Assembly (NCBI GenBank): GCA_017883285.1
Contig: JADGNV010000074.1
Coordinates: forward strand, 1 to 55,231
Reading direction: 5' to 3'
Source: Candidatus Aminicenantota bacterium
GTDB taxonomy: Bacteria; Acidobacteriota; Aminicenantia; Aminicenantales; UBA4085
DNA length: 55,231 nt
Numbering within the stretch: position 1 is the first letter of the stretch; each line of letters starts with the position of its first letter. Under the pieces are notes generated by a model. That model was given only the letters and a program-made list of their open reading frames with translations. It was not told the origin of the DNA and made no database searches. Positions 25,434 through 35,795 of the stretch are shown one piece after another. The position numbers and the translations under genes were made by a program.

Positions 25434-26704
25434 GAATCGAGAAACGGAACATCCGGACGCTGATCATCGCCCGCTTGATCATCGTCACGACGCTGTCGGT
25501 GGCGGCCGTCGTCATCCAGCTGTCGACCGTTTCGTTTCTCCCCTTGGAATGGTTCTACATCCTGATCCTGGCCTCCTACGCCCTGACCCTTCTCTACATG
25601 GCCCTCTACCGCTGGAATACGCGCGTCCGGTTCCAGGCGTTCCTCCAGATGATCTTCGACCTGCTCCTCATCGCAGCCCTGGTCTATGTCTCCGGCGGGC
25701 TGAGCGGGAACATGTATTTCCTCTTCATCTTCGCCATCTCCGAGGCGAGCCTCGTCCTCGGATCGCGGGCGGCCTACCTCACTGCCTCTCTGGCGGCCGT
25801 CTTCTTCGGGGTCCTGGCCGACGGCATGTTCTATGGCATCATCCCCTATTTCCACGAAGGCCAGGCGCCGGACCTGTCTGCGGGCTTCGTCCTGTACACC
25901 ATCTTCACCGCCTGGACGCTCTTTTTCGTCATGACCTTCCTGGTCAACTACCTGGCCATGAGCCTGCGCAAGACCCGGGACGCCCTGCGTGCCGCCCAGC
26001 GCGAACTCGAGATCAAGGAGCGGCTGGCCGCGGCCGGCCGGATGTCGGCCATCATCGCCCACGAGATCCGGAATCCGCTGGCCGCGATCTCGGGCTCGGT
26101 CCAGGTCCTCAAGGGGGAACTGGCCTTGTCCGAGGAGCAGGGGCGGCTGATGGACATCGTCATCAGCGAATCCCGGCGGGTGTCGCAGTCCATCGACCAG
26201 TTCCTCAACCTCGTCTCCCCCGGCCAGGAAGTCTTCATGACATTCGACCTGGGCGAGGTCGCCCGCGAAACGGCGACCATGCTCCGGATGAGCAACGAGC
26301 TCGACGAGAGGGTCACCTTCCGGGTCCTGCCCGAAGGGGCGAGCGCCCCCTTCTACGGCAGCCCGAACCAGTTCAAGCAGGTCTTCTGGAACCTCATCCG
26401 GAATGCCCTCAAGGCCATGCCGGACGGCGGGGCGCTGACCATCGATATCGGCCGCGGGCCCAAAGGCGGGGTCGATATCCGCGTGGCCGACACGGGGAAG
26501 GGCATGAGCGCCGCCGAGCGGGACCGCATGTTCGAGCCGTTCTATTCGCGGTTCGAGGGCGGGCAGGGGCTGGGGCTGGCCGTCGTGCGCCGGGTCGTGG
26601 ACGACTACGGCGGCACGATCCGGGTCGCTTCCGAGTCGAACAAGGGCACGGTGATCGGGCTGACATTTCCCGCGGGCCCGGGGGACGCCCCCAGAAAGGA
26701 TTGA
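25430..26704 (+). CDS. pilS: Sensor histidine kinase PilS
   Basis: 424 residues, start ATG 25430 overlapping the pilC stop. The N-terminal 180 residues carry about six hydrophobic segments, as in PilS, which senses pilin in the membrane. The HisKA box is IAHEIRNPLAAI, with the phosphorylated His near residue 212. HATPase motifs follow: NLIRNALKAMP (N box), DTGKGM (G1) and GQGLGLAVVRR (G2). There is no clear PAS domain. Its partner PilR lies 6 bp downstream. Confidence 0.9.
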   Translation: MRIEKRNIRTLIIARLIIVTTLSVAAVVIQLSTVSFLPLEWFYILILASYALTLLYMALYRWNTRVRFQAFLQMIFDLLLIAALVYVSGGLSGNMYFLFIFAISEASLVLGSRAAYLTASLAAVFFGVLADGMFYGIIPYFHEGQAPDLSAGFVLYTIFTAWTLFFVMTFLVNYLAMSLRKTRDALRAAQRELEIKERLAAAGRMSAIIAHEIRNPLAAISGSVQVLKGELALSEEQGRLMDIVISESRRVSQSIDQFLNLVSPGQEVFMTFDLGEVARETATMLRMSNELDERVTFRVLPEGASAPFYGSPNQFKQVFWNLIRNALKAMPDGGALTIDIGRGPKGGVDIRVADTGKGMSAAERDRMFEPFYSRFEGGQGLGLAVVRRVVDDYGGTIRVASESNKGTVIGLTFPAGPGDAPRKD

Positions 26705-26710
26705 TCCGCC

Positions 26711-28132
26711 ATGGATACGATACTGATCGTCGACGATGAAAAAAGCCTGCTGGAGCTCCTGACCGTCGTCTTCAAGAAAGAGGGCTGCCAAGTCAAGACG
26801 AACCCCGGCACGCCGAAGGTTTTCGAGCTGATCGACCAGGGCGACTACGACCTCCTGATCTGCGACATCAAGATGCCCCAGGTGGACGGCATGGACGTCC
26901 TGAAGCGGGCGAAGCTGCGGAACCCGCTCACTCCGGCGATCATGATCACCGCCTACGGCAGCGTCAAGCAGGCCGTGGACGCCCTGCGGATCGGGGCCCT
27001 CGACTACGTCGTGAAGCCGTTCGACATCGAGGAGCTGAAGATCCTCGTGGCTCGCGGGCTCGAGGGCCGCCGGCTCCGCGAGGAGAACATCCTCCTCAAG
27101 AAGACGCTCCGGGCCGAGACGAGCTTCGAGAACATGATCGGCAAGAGCAAACCGATGCGCGAGATCTTCGGCCTCATCGAGAAGGTCGCTTCGACGGACT
27201 CGACCGTCCTCGTCACGGGCGAGAGCGGCACGGGTAAGGAGATGGCCGCCCGGGCCATCCACGCCCAGGGCCGCCGCCGCGAGGCGGCGTTCGTCTCCGT
27301 GAATTGCGCCGCCCTGCCCGAGAACCTCCTGGAGAGCGAGCTCTTCGGCCACGTCAGGGGCTCGTTCACCGGCGCCGTGGCCGACAAGCGGGGCATGTTC
27401 GAGACCGCCCACCAGGGAACGATGCTCCTGGACGAGGTGGGCGAGATGTCGCCCTGGACCCAGGTGAAGCTCTTCCGCGTCCTCCAGGAGCGGAAAGTCC
27501 GCCGGGTCGGGGGGACGGACGAGATCCCGGTCGACGTCCGGATCATCGCCGCGACCAACCAGGACCTGAAGAAGCGCATCGAGGAGGGCAAGTTCCGCGA
27601 GGAGCTCTTTTACCGCCTGAACGTGATTTCGTTTGAAATGCCGGCCCTGCGGAAGCGGGTGGAGGACATCCCGCTCCTCGTGTCCCATTTCCTGCAGAAG
27701 CACTGCGAGCGGATGGGGCGGAAGATGAAGCGGCTGACGCCCGAGGTCGTGGGCCTCCTCGAGGCCTACGCCTGGCCGGGGAACGTCCGGGAGCTCGAAA
27801 ACGTGATCGAGCGGCTCGTGGCCGTCGAGGAGCGAGAAACGATCACGGCCGGCTGCCTTCCCGTCGAAATCGCGGGCTCGCGCCCGAAGGAGGATGGACC
27901 GGTCGTGTTGAAGGCGGGCTTCAAGCTCGAGGAGTACCTCGACCAGATCTCCCGCAAATATCTCCAGGAGGCGGGCCAGATGGCGGGCGGCAACATGCGA
28001 AAGATGGCCGAGTTGCTGGGCCTTAGCTACAGGTCCCTGAGATATTTGCTGCACAAGTACCAGGTGAAGGCCTTCAAACGGCTCGAAACCAAGAACGAGC
28101 GGATCGGCAACGGAATTTCTTCGCAAAGATGA
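26711..28132 (+). CDS. pilR: Sigma-54-dependent response regulator PilR
   Basis: 473 residues. The receiver domain (1-120) has DDE near the N-terminus and the phosphorylated Asp in [10 protein letters not shown]. The AAA+ domain has Walker A GESGTGKE, the GSFTGA loop that contacts sigma-54, and LLDEVGEM. The C-terminal Fis-type helix-turn-helix is near [15 protein letters not shown]. It is expected to activate pilA, whose sigma-54 promoter lies about 100 bp downstream of this gene. Confidence 0.95.
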   Translation: MDTILIVDDEKSLLELLTVVFKKEGCQVKTNPGTPKVFELIDQGDYDLLICDIKMPQVDGMDVLKRAKLRNPLTPAIMITAYGSVKQAVDALRIGALDYVVKPFDIEELKILVARGLEGRRLREENILLKKTLRAETSFENMIGKSKPMREIFGLIEKVASTDSTVLVTGESGTGKEMAARAIHAQGRRREAAFVSVNCAALPENLLESELFGHVRGSFTGAVADKRGMFETAHQGTMLLDEVGEMSPWTQVKLFRVLQERKVRRVGGTDEIPVDVRIIAATNQDLKKRIEEGKFREELFYRLNVISFEMPALRKRVEDIPLLVSHFLQKHCERMGRKMKRLTPEVVGLLEAYAWPGNVRELENVIERLVAVEERETITAGCLPVEIAGSRPKEDGPVVLKAGFKLEEYLDQISRKYLQEAGQMAGGNMRKMAELLGLSYRSLRYLLHKYQVKAFKRLETKNERIGNGISSQR

Positions 28133-28145
28133 CAATAATCGTCAT
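28129..28145. promoter_or_regulatory. Palindromic site upstream of pilA, matching the pilB operator
   Basis: ATGACAATAATCGTCAT differs from the pilB palindrome TTGACAATAATTGTCAA only at the outer bases and one inner base. It begins in the last codons of pilR, about 93 bp upstream of the -24 box, a normal distance for an enhancer-binding protein. Two more TGTCG strings follow at about 28159 and 28172. Confidence 0.55.
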
Positions 28146-28236
28146 GATAACCAAAAAATGTCGTCAATTTTTGTCGCACCCAAGAAGTTAATTTTTGTAA
28201 GTTATTTATTATGAATAAAATATACTTATTTTCAAA

Positions 28237-28253
28237 TTGGCACGCTCTTTGCA
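28237..28253 (+). promoter_or_regulatory. Sigma-54 promoter of pilA
   Basis: TTGGCACGCTCTTTGCA matches the sigma-54 consensus TGGCACG-N4-TTGCA exactly, with GG at 28239-28240 and GC at 28251-28252. Transcription should start near 28264, leaving a leader of about 65 nt before pilA. The rest of the 196-bp gap is AT-rich. Confidence 0.92.
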
Positions 28254-28328
28254 CTATTAATGATCGCAATGCAAAAAAACCTTGATGGAAACGAAATCAA
28301 ACCACAAGGGGAAAAAGGAGGTTTTCAA

Positions 28329-28859
28329 ATGACTAAGACTAAGAAGGACAAAGGCTTCACCCTGATCGAGCTGCTCATCGTCGTCGCGATCATCGGGATC
28401 CTGGCGGCCCTGCTCGTGCCCAACGCCATGACAGCGCTCCAGAAAGCCAAGGTCAGAGCTACGCAGAGTGACGTCAGCAAGATCGCCACGTACATCACCG
28501 ACTACATGACCGACAAGTCCACCCCGCCGGCGAACAACGGCGACATCAGCACGACCCTGACGACCGCCCTGTCGCCCATGTACGTGAAGGTCCTGCCGCT
28601 CAGGGACCAGTGGGGCACGAACTTCAAGGTATACACCGGCGCGGCCGTCACCGTGTACGGGATCACCGGCGCCTCGGCCGACGACTTCCTGATCTCCTCG
28701 TACGGCCGGGACAAGACCGTCGAATCCTGGACCTACAACGCGTCCACCCCCGAAGCCGGGCTCTACACGCTCTCGACGATGGCCGATTTCGACAAAGACA
28801 TCGTCAGCTGGAACGGCTCGTTCATCCACGCCCCGCGCTCCGGCGCCTCTGGCTCGTAA
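28329..28859 (+). CDS. pilA: Type IV major pilin / pseudopilin
   Basis: 176 residues from ATG 28329, preceded by a strong AAGGAGG. The short leader MTKTKKDKG ends at the prepilin peptidase site G9/F10, followed by FTLIELLIVVAIIGILAALL with the conserved Glu at mature position 5. The C-terminal domain (about 60-176) is GspG-like, with YGRD and a Ser/Gly-rich tail. No Cys pair is present. No prepilin peptidase gene is in the window. The sigma-54 promoter and terminator make it a single-gene transcript under PilS/PilR. Confidence 0.93.
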   Translation: MTKTKKDKGFTLIELLIVVAIIGILAALLVPNAMTALQKAKVRATQSDVSKIATYITDYMTDKSTPPANNGDISTTLTTALSPMYVKVLPLRDQWGTNFKVYTGAAVTVYGITGASADDFLISSYGRDKTVESWTYNASTPEAGLYTLSTMADFDKDIVSWNGSFIHAPRSGASGS

Positions 28860-28880
28860 TAGCGCAGTCTATATCTCTCG

Positions 28881-28921
28881 GCGGGCGATACAGGCATCCC
28901 CCTGTATCGCCCGTTTTTTTT
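28881..28921 (+). terminator. Rho-independent terminator of pilA
   Basis: A perfect 13-bp stem CGGGCGATACAGG/CCTGTATCGCCCG with loop CATCCC is followed by a run of nine T. It lies 21 bp after the pilA stop. Confidence 0.95.
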
Positions 28922-28974
28922 AGCCGCATGAGCTGAGGCCCGCGACCCCTCCGAATTTTGCCCCCGATTTCGGG

Positions 28975-28980
28975 TATAAT
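28975..28980 (+). promoter_or_regulatory. Possible -10 box for plsC-gmhA
   Basis: TATAAT lies 8 bp before the GTG start of plsC. No good -35 box is seen 16-18 bp upstream. If used, the transcript would start almost at the start codon and lack the GGGGGA site. Confidence 0.3.
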
Positions 28981-28988
28981 GGGGGACG

Positions 28989-29702
28989 GTGAAACTCCGA
29001 ACCGCCTTCCTCGTCCTGGTTTACGTCCTCCTCGTCCTCCTCCTGATCCCCTTCCTCCTCCTGTGCATGCTCGTCGGAACGCGCGCCCCGCTTGTGGCTG
29101 TCGGGAAATGGGCCATGCGGCTTTCGCGCCGGATCCTGGGCATCCGGCTCGATGTGCGGGGCCTAGAGAACGTGGACCGGGGCCGGCCCTTCATCTTCAT
29201 GGCCAATCATCTGAGCTTCCTGGACGGCCCGCTCCTGTTCATACTCATTCCCCATTCGGTCCGGGTCATCATTAAAAAAGGGGTCGGCCGCATTCCCGTC
29301 GTCGGGCTGGGCATGCGCTTTGTCGGATTCCTGACCGTGGACCGGAAGGGGGCCCGCAAAGGGAAGGCCCGGATCGAGCTCGCGGCCCGGATGATGCGGG
29401 AGCGGAGCTATTCGTTCCTGATCTTTCCGGAAGGGACCCGGAGCCGCGACGGGCGGCTGGGCGCATTCCGGCGGGGAGGGTTTTTCCTCGCCCTGGAAAG
29501 CGGCGCGCCGATCGTGCCCGTCGCGATCCGCGGGACGTATGAGATGATGCCCCGCGGCCGCTGGTATGTGGGAAAAGGCCGGGTCCGGGTCGACTTCCTG
29601 GCGCCGGTTTCTTCCGAGGGGACCTCCGTCGAAACGATGCCGGACCTCATGGAGAAGGTCCGCTCGGCCATCGCGGCCGGTCTGGAAAAGGGGGACGCAT
29701 GA
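28989..29702 (+). CDS. plsC: 1-acyl-sn-glycerol-3-phosphate acyltransferase family protein
   Basis: 237 residues with a GTG start at 28989 preceded by GGGGGA. The family adds the second acyl chain to lysophosphatidic acid at the inner membrane. The N-terminal hydrophobic stretch (5-30) is a membrane anchor. Motif I is NHLSFLD (H-x4-D), motif III is FPEGTRSRDG, and the IVPVAIRGT segment is motif IV. It overlaps the next gene by ATGA. A role on another lysolipid is possible. Confidence 0.88.
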   Translation: MKLRTAFLVLVYVLLVLLLIPFLLLCMLVGTRAPLVAVGKWAMRLSRRILGIRLDVRGLENVDRGRPFIFMANHLSFLDGPLLFILIPHSVRVIIKKGVGRIPVVGLGMRFVGFLTVDRKGARKGKARIELAARMMRERSYSFLIFPEGTRSRDGRLGAFRRGGFFLALESGAPIVPVAIRGTYEMMPRGRWYVGKGRVRVDFLAPVSSEGTSVETMPDLMEKVRSAIAAGLEKGDA

Positions 29703-30262
29703 ACCATCGCGAAATCGCCCGGGAATGGGGCGGACTGCTCGAGACGCTGTTTCAAGCCCAGGCGGGCGTTTTGGAGGCCGCCGTCGCGGCCTGCGTCGGA
29801 GCGCTGTCCTCCGGCCGCAAGATCCTGGCCTTCGGCAACGGCGGGAGCGCGGCCGAAGCCCAGCACTTCACGGCCGAGCTCGTCAACAGGTTCGGCCGCC
29901 CGCGGCCGGCCCTCCGGGCCGTGACCTTGTCGGCGGACACCTCCGTCCTGACTTCGATCGGGAACGATGTCTCGTTCGAGGCCGTTTTCAGCCGGCAAAT
30001 CGAGGCGCTGGGCGACGCCGGCGACGTCGCCCTCGCGCTGTCCACGAGCGGGAAATCGCCGAACGTCCTCGCCGCGCTGAACGCCGCCCGGGAAAAGCGC
30101 CTGGTAACAATCGGGCTGACGGGCCGGGACGGCGCGGCCATGGCCCTATATTGCGACCATCTGCTCTCGGTCGCGTCGGCGGCGACGCCGCGCGTTCAAG
30201 AGATCCACCTGTTCCTATTGCACCACCTCGCTGACGAGATCGAGCGGCGGATTTTTCCCTGA
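29699..30262 (+). CDS. gmhA: Phosphoheptose isomerase (sedoheptulose 7-phosphate isomerase)
   Basis: 187 residues, the standard GmhA length. It makes the heptose phosphate precursor of lipopolysaccharide inner core. SIS-domain motifs are clear: FGNGGSAAEAQHF, then LSADTSVLTSIGND, LSTSGKSPNV and a C-terminal VQEIHLFLLHHLADEIE with the metal-site residues. It overlaps plsC (ATGA) and ends 1 bp from the stop of the convergent aminotransferase fusion. No other heptose gene is in the window. Confidence 0.92.
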   Translation: MNHREIAREWGGLLETLFQAQAGVLEAAVAACVGALSSGRKILAFGNGGSAAEAQHFTAELVNRFGRPRPALRAVTLSADTSVLTSIGNDVSFEAVFSRQIEALGDAGDVALALSTSGKSPNVLAALNAAREKRLVTIGLTGRDGAAMALYCDHLLSVASAATPRVQEIHLFLLHHLADEIERRIFP

Positions 30263-30263
30263 A

Positions 30264-32603
30264 TTATTTCGAGCCGACGATCTCTTTGATCTTCTCCGGC
30301 CCGGCCGCCCCGCTGTTGAACAGATAGACCTGGACGCTCGTCAGCAGCCGCTGGAAGAAGGACTTCTGCAGGGCCAGCCGCTCCTCTGTCCGGACGAGCA
30401 GGTGGGGGTTGAAGAACGCCGCCGCCGGCCCGGCCGTGACGCCCCGGGTCATCCCCGGGCTTTCTCCCGTGGTGAAAATGCGGAGCGCTTCGTCCACGCC
30501 CAGCTCGACGACCGACGGCGAGATTGCGTCGTTGCGCAGGAGGAAGATCCAGCGCAGCGGCGTCCGCTTGACGAAGGCCGACGGCCCGCCGAGCCAGCTC
30601 GGATCGAGCATGGCCATGGAATCCTTCGAGGCCTTGTAGCAGAACGGCGATCCCCGGTCGAGCCGGCAGTCGTCCTGCCGGAGGCATTCGGCGTTCGCGC
30701 AGTCTTCCTTGCGGACGACGACGTTTTCGCACTTGCTCTGGTCGAAGAGCGAGGCGAGCTTCGGGAAGGACTCGACGGCGTTCGTGGGGATGAAGGCCTT
30801 GCGCTCGACGGCGTCGGCCAAGGCCGCGCTTCCCGACGATCGGACGAAGACGATGTCGTTCGACTGGAACCGGAATTTCGGATCGCGGAGGAGATCGAAG
30901 AAGAGCTCGGTCTTCTTCGTTCCGGGCGGCCCGACGAGGATCAGGCCCTGCCCGCCGATGTCGGCCGACATGCCGCGCACGGTGGGCACGCCAAACAGCC
31001 GTTCGGACACATCGGCCACGAGTCCCAGGGCCAGGCTCCGGACCGGGCCGTAGGCGTCGCAATTGACGACGACGCCGGTCTTTGTGTCGGTGTTGTAAAA
31101 CGCCCGCGGTTCGCGGCCCGGAATGCCGTCCACGGCGTAAAGGATGCCGTGGGGTTCGAGGTCGGAATCGAGCTGGGCCGGATACCAGTTCTCCATCCAG
31201 AAATCGTTCAGGTGGGCGACGTTCGTCCGGAGCTGGACGATGAGGCCGTTGATGTTGGCGTTCCATTCGAAGTAGTTCTCGGGCGTCAGGCGGGCCCGGA
31301 CTTCCTCGACCAGGCCGTCGCGGACCTTGTCCGAGACGGCGGCCTCCACCGGGACGGCCTTCTTGACCCGGGTCACGGCGTTGTTCAGGACGACGCGCTT
31401 GCCTTTCCGGGCCGGCTTGAGCTCCGCGAGCGCCCGGACGATGCGGTCCATGCCCTTCTCCAGGTTTTCCATGGACGTGGCGTAGGACAGGCGGATGTAG
31501 TCGTCGGCGCCGAAGGCGTCGCCCGGGACGATGGCCACCCGGGCCTCCTTCAGGAGGTAATAGGCCAGGCCGTAGGAGTTGCGGATGGGCGTCCCGTTGA
31601 ATTCCAGGTCATAGGTGGCCCGGACGTTCGGGAAGAGGTAGAACGCGCCCTGCGGCTTGACGCAGGACAGGTGCGGCACGGCCTGGAGCTTCATCAGGCA
31701 GTAGTTGCGGCGGCGCTGGAACTCGGCCACCATCCGGGAAAGCTCGAACTGCGGCCCGGCGAGGGCCTCGATGGCCGCTTTCTGCGAGATCGAGGCTGGG
31801 TTCGAAGTCGTATGGCTCTGGATTTTGTCCATGCCGTTGATGACGTCGGCCGGCCCGGCGGCGTAGCCGATCCGCCAGCCCGTCATGGAGTGGGACTTCG
31901 ACACGCCGTTGACGATGATGGTCTTCTTCCGGATGTCCTCGTCGAGCTGGGCGATGCTCACGTAAGGGAAGCTGTCGAAGACGAGCTTGTTGTAGATGTC
32001 GTCGGCGATGATGTAGATGTCCTCCTTGCGGAGGACGTCGGCCAGGGCCTCGAGCTGGGCGCGCGAATACGTCGCGCCCGTCGGGTTGGACGGCGAGTTG
32101 AGGAGCAGGGCCTTGGTCGCGGGGGAGATGTGGGCCTTGAGCTCCTCGGCGGTCAGGATGAACCCGTTCTCCTCCTTGGTCGGGACGATGACCGACTTGC
32201 CCTTGGCCAGGGTCACGAGGTGAGGATACGTCACCCAGAACGGGGCGGGGATGATGACCTCCTCGCCCTCGTTGACCAGGGCCTGGACGAGGTGGAAGAG
32301 CGAGCTCTTGGCCCCCGTGGAGACGATGACCTCCTTCGGGCCGTAGGTCAGGCCGTAATCCTCCTTGAAGCGGGCGATGATCGCCTTCTTCAGCGCCGGC
32401 ATGCCTCCGGACTCGGTGTATTTCGTGAAGTTCTCCTGGATGGCCTTGATCCCGGCGGCCTTGACGTTCTCCGGCGTGGGAAAATCCGGCTCGCCGAGGC
32501 TGAGATCCACGACATCGATCCCCTCGGCCTTCATGGCCTTGGCCTTGGCCGCGACCTTGAAGGTCGGGGATTCGCCGATCTGATTGGCTTTTTCTGAGAT
32601 CAT
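30264..32603 (-). CDS. Class I aminotransferase fused to a PEPCK/HPr-kinase-like P-loop domain
   Basis: 779 residues. Residues 1 to about 395 are a full aspartate aminotransferase-type enzyme: SLGEPDFPTP, NSPSNPTGA (169-177), and the PLP lysine K236 in VSKSHSMTGWR. Residues about 425-779 form a second unit with a P-loop GPPGTKKT (558-565), a possible Walker B-like FQSNDIVFV, and five Cys between 625 and 655. This half recalls PEP carboxykinase or HPr kinase ATPases, but the match is weak and from memory. No stop or frameshift separates the halves. It is the last gene of the minus-strand run starting at lpxK. Confidence 0.8.
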   Translation of the reverse strand: MISEKANQIGESPTFKVAAKAKAMKAEGIDVVDLSLGEPDFPTPENVKAAGIKAIQENFTKYTESGGMPALKKAIIARFKEDYGLTYGPKEVIVSTGAKSSLFHLVQALVNEGEEVIIPAPFWVTYPHLVTLAKGKSVIVPTKEENGFILTAEELKAHISPATKALLLNSPSNPTGATYSRAQLEALADVLRKEDIYIIADDIYNKLVFDSFPYVSIAQLDEDIRKKTIIVNGVSKSHSMTGWRIGYAAGPADVINGMDKIQSHTTSNPASISQKAAIEALAGPQFELSRMVAEFQRRRNYCLMKLQAVPHLSCVKPQGAFYLFPNVRATYDLEFNGTPIRNSYGLAYYLLKEARVAIVPGDAFGADDYIRLSYATSMENLEKGMDRIVRALAELKPARKGKRVVLNNAVTRVKKAVPVEAAVSDKVRDGLVEEVRARLTPENYFEWNANINGLIVQLRTNVAHLNDFWMENWYPAQLDSDLEPHGILYAVDGIPGREPRAFYNTDTKTGVVVNCDAYGPVRSLALGLVADVSERLFGVPTVRGMSADIGGQGLILVGPPGTKKTELFFDLLRDPKFRFQSNDIVFVRSSGSAALADAVERKAFIPTNAVESFPKLASLFDQSKCENVVVRKEDCANAECLRQDDCRLDRGSPFCYKASKDSMAMLDPSWLGGPSAFVKRTPLRWIFLLRNDAISPSVVELGVDEALRIFTTGESPGMTRGVTAGPAAAFFNPHLLVRTEERLALQKSFFQRLLTSVQVYLFNSGAAGPEKIKEIVGSK

Positions 32604-32630
32604 GACGACCCTTTCTTCCGGGCGCCCGGC

Positions 32631-34033
32631 TTACTTTTCCGGCTTTGGATCGGACGACAGCTTGTCTTTGAGGAACTTCTTCAGGTCGGCGCCGGTCAGG
32701 GACTTCACGACGTCGGGGACTTGGGCCAGGATCTCGGCGATCTGTCCCGTGATCCGGGTCGTGCCGAGGCTCTTGTCGCCGCTGCCGATGACCACGATCT
32801 TGTCCACCTTGGACAGCGGCTCGGCCACGGCCTTCACCACGTCGGGAAGGACCTTCAGGTACATCTCGAGGATGGCCGCCTCGTTGTATTTTTCCCAGGC
32901 CGCGGCCTTTTTGGTCATGGCCTCGGCCTCGGCCAGGCCATGGTCCTTGATCCGCCCCGCCTCGGCCTCGCCTTCGAGCTTGAGGGCGCCGGCCTTGCCG
33001 CGCGCCTCGGCCAGGATCCGGAATTCCTCGGCCTCGGCCTCGGCCTCGATCTGGTATTTACGGGCGTCGGACGGCTTCAGGACGTTGGCTTCGAGCTCCT
33101 TTTCCCGGCGCTGGATTTCGAGGTTTTCGATCTGGATGGCCTGTTCCTTCTCGATGATCTTGGCCTTGGCGTCTTCGCGTCGGATCTCCTGGCTCAGCTT
33201 GAACCGCTCGAGCTCGTAGGAGAAGTCGGCCTGGGCCTTCTTCTGGTTGACGAGGACCTGGGACTCGGACTTCTTGGCCTCGTTCTCCCAGCCGGCCTTG
33301 GCGATCAGGGCCTCGGCTTGGAGCCGGGCCACCTCCCCTTCCTTGCGGGCCTGGGACGACTTGATGATCGCATCCTTCTGGCTCTCGGCCTCGGCGATCG
33401 CGGCCTCGCGCTTGGCGGCGGAGATAAGTGGTTTGCTCAGGGCCTCGATGTAGCCCTGGGGGTCGCTGAATTCCTTCAGGGAGAAGGAGAGCAGGATGAG
33501 ACCCATCTTGGAGAGGTCTTCCCGGGCGGATTCGGCGACCTTGGAGTTGAATTCATGGCGGCCGCGGTAGATCTCCTCGACGGTCATGGTCCCGATGACC
33601 TCGCGCATCTTGCCTTCCAGGACGTTCGTGGCCACGTCGCGGATGCCGTCCTTGCCGATCCCGAGGAACTGCTCGGCCGCGGTGCGGACCGCCGCGTCGG
33701 CGGAATCGACCTTCACCTGGGCCACGGCGTCGGCCAGGATGGGCACACCGCCGTGGGTCAGGACTTCGGGTGTGCGGATGGCCAGGGGAATGACTTCCAT
33801 GGGCAGGATGTCGAAGGTCTCCATGAAGGGCATGACGAACGTCCCGCCGCCCAAACGGTAACGGTAGCCGACCTTTATCCGGGCCCCGTCGGGTCCGGTG
33901 ATGGTCTTCTTGCGCCCGGAGATGATCAGGGCCTCGTTCGGCCCGACCTTCTTGTACTGTTTGGAGAGGACCAGGGACACGAGAACGAGGAAAATGGCGA
34001 CCGCGCCGGCCAGAATCAGCCAGGATACCAGAC

Positions 34034-34037
<4 letters not shown>
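32631..34037 (-). CDS. Flotillin-family SPFH membrane scaffold protein
   Basis: 468 residues. One N-terminal membrane segment (5-26) is followed by an SPFH domain (about 30-200; [13 protein letters not shown] at its start) and a long Glu/Ala-rich coiled coil (about 205-370). The C-terminal segment contains KVVIGSGDK. Bacterial FloT/YuaG proteins have this layout and organise membrane microdomains. The start overlaps the previous gene's stop by 4 bp. A NfeD partner is not present. Confidence 0.9.
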
Positions 34038-35020
<983 letters not shown>

Positions 35021-35039
35021 GCCGCGCCTCCTTCGCCCG

Positions 35040-35795
35040 CTATTTTTCGGGATAGCCGTAGGCCATGAAGAGCATGGACTTCTTTTTTAGGACGTCCTTT
35101 TGGATCTGGATGATCTCGGCGATGCCCTGGTCGGCCAGCCGCAGCAGCGAGCTGAGCTGGTTCCGGGAGAACGGCTCGCGCTCGGCCGTGGCCTGGATTT
35201 CGAGGAGCTGGCCCCGGTCGGTCTGGACGACGTTCATGTCGGTCTCGGCGGTCGAGTCCTCGGCGTAATCGAGGTCGAGGACCGGTTCGCCCTTGACGAT
35301 CCCGACCGACACCGCGGCCACGAGGTGGCGAAGGGGCATGGCGTCGATCTTCCGCTCGTCCATGAGCTTCTTGAGGGCCAGGGCCAGGGCCACGCAGGCG
35401 GCGTTGATCGCCGCGGTCCGCGTCCCGCCGTCCGCCTGGATGACGTCACAGTCGAGGATGATCTGGCGCTCGCCGAGGACGCGGAGGTCGGTCACGCCCC
35501 GCAGGGCCCGGCCGATCAGGCGCTGGATCTCCTGGCTCCGGCCCGAGGGGCCTTGGATGCGCTCGCGGGCGGTCCGCTTCTCCGTGGATCGGGGGAGCAT
35601 GGCGTATTCGGCCGTGATCCAGCCGGCGCCCGTGTTTTTCACGAACATCGGCACTTTTTCCTCGATCGTCGCCGCGGCCACGACCCTCGTCTTCCCGACC
35701 TCGATCAGGGCCGATCCGTCGGCGAAGTCGAGGAAGTCGGGAATGATTTTGACCGGGCGAAGGCCGTCAAGTTTTCGATCGTAGGATCGGTTCAA
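35040..35795 (-). CDS. rph: Ribonuclease PH
   Basis: 251 residues from TTG 35795, which overlaps the upstream stop as TTGA and has GAGGTG at good spacing. An ATG at 35828 would add residues unlike the family and overlap lpxL by 37 bp. RNase PH is a phosphate-dependent 3' exonuclease that trims tRNA. Motifs: LRPVKI at the N-terminus, [24 protein letters not shown], and [11 protein letters not shown]. It is embedded among envelope genes. Confidence 0.93.
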   Translation of the reverse strand: MNRSYDRKLDGLRPVKIIPDFLDFADGSALIEVGKTRVVAAATIEEKVPMFVKNTGAGWITAEYAMLPRSTEKRTARERIQGPSGRSQEIQRLIGRALRGVTDLRVLGERQIILDCDVIQADGGTRTAAINAACVALALALKKLMDERKIDAMPLRHLVAAVSVGIVKGEPVLDLDYAEDSTAETDMNVVQTDRGQLLEIQATAEREPFSRNQLSSLLRLADQGIAEIIQIQKDVLKKKSMLFMAYGYPEK

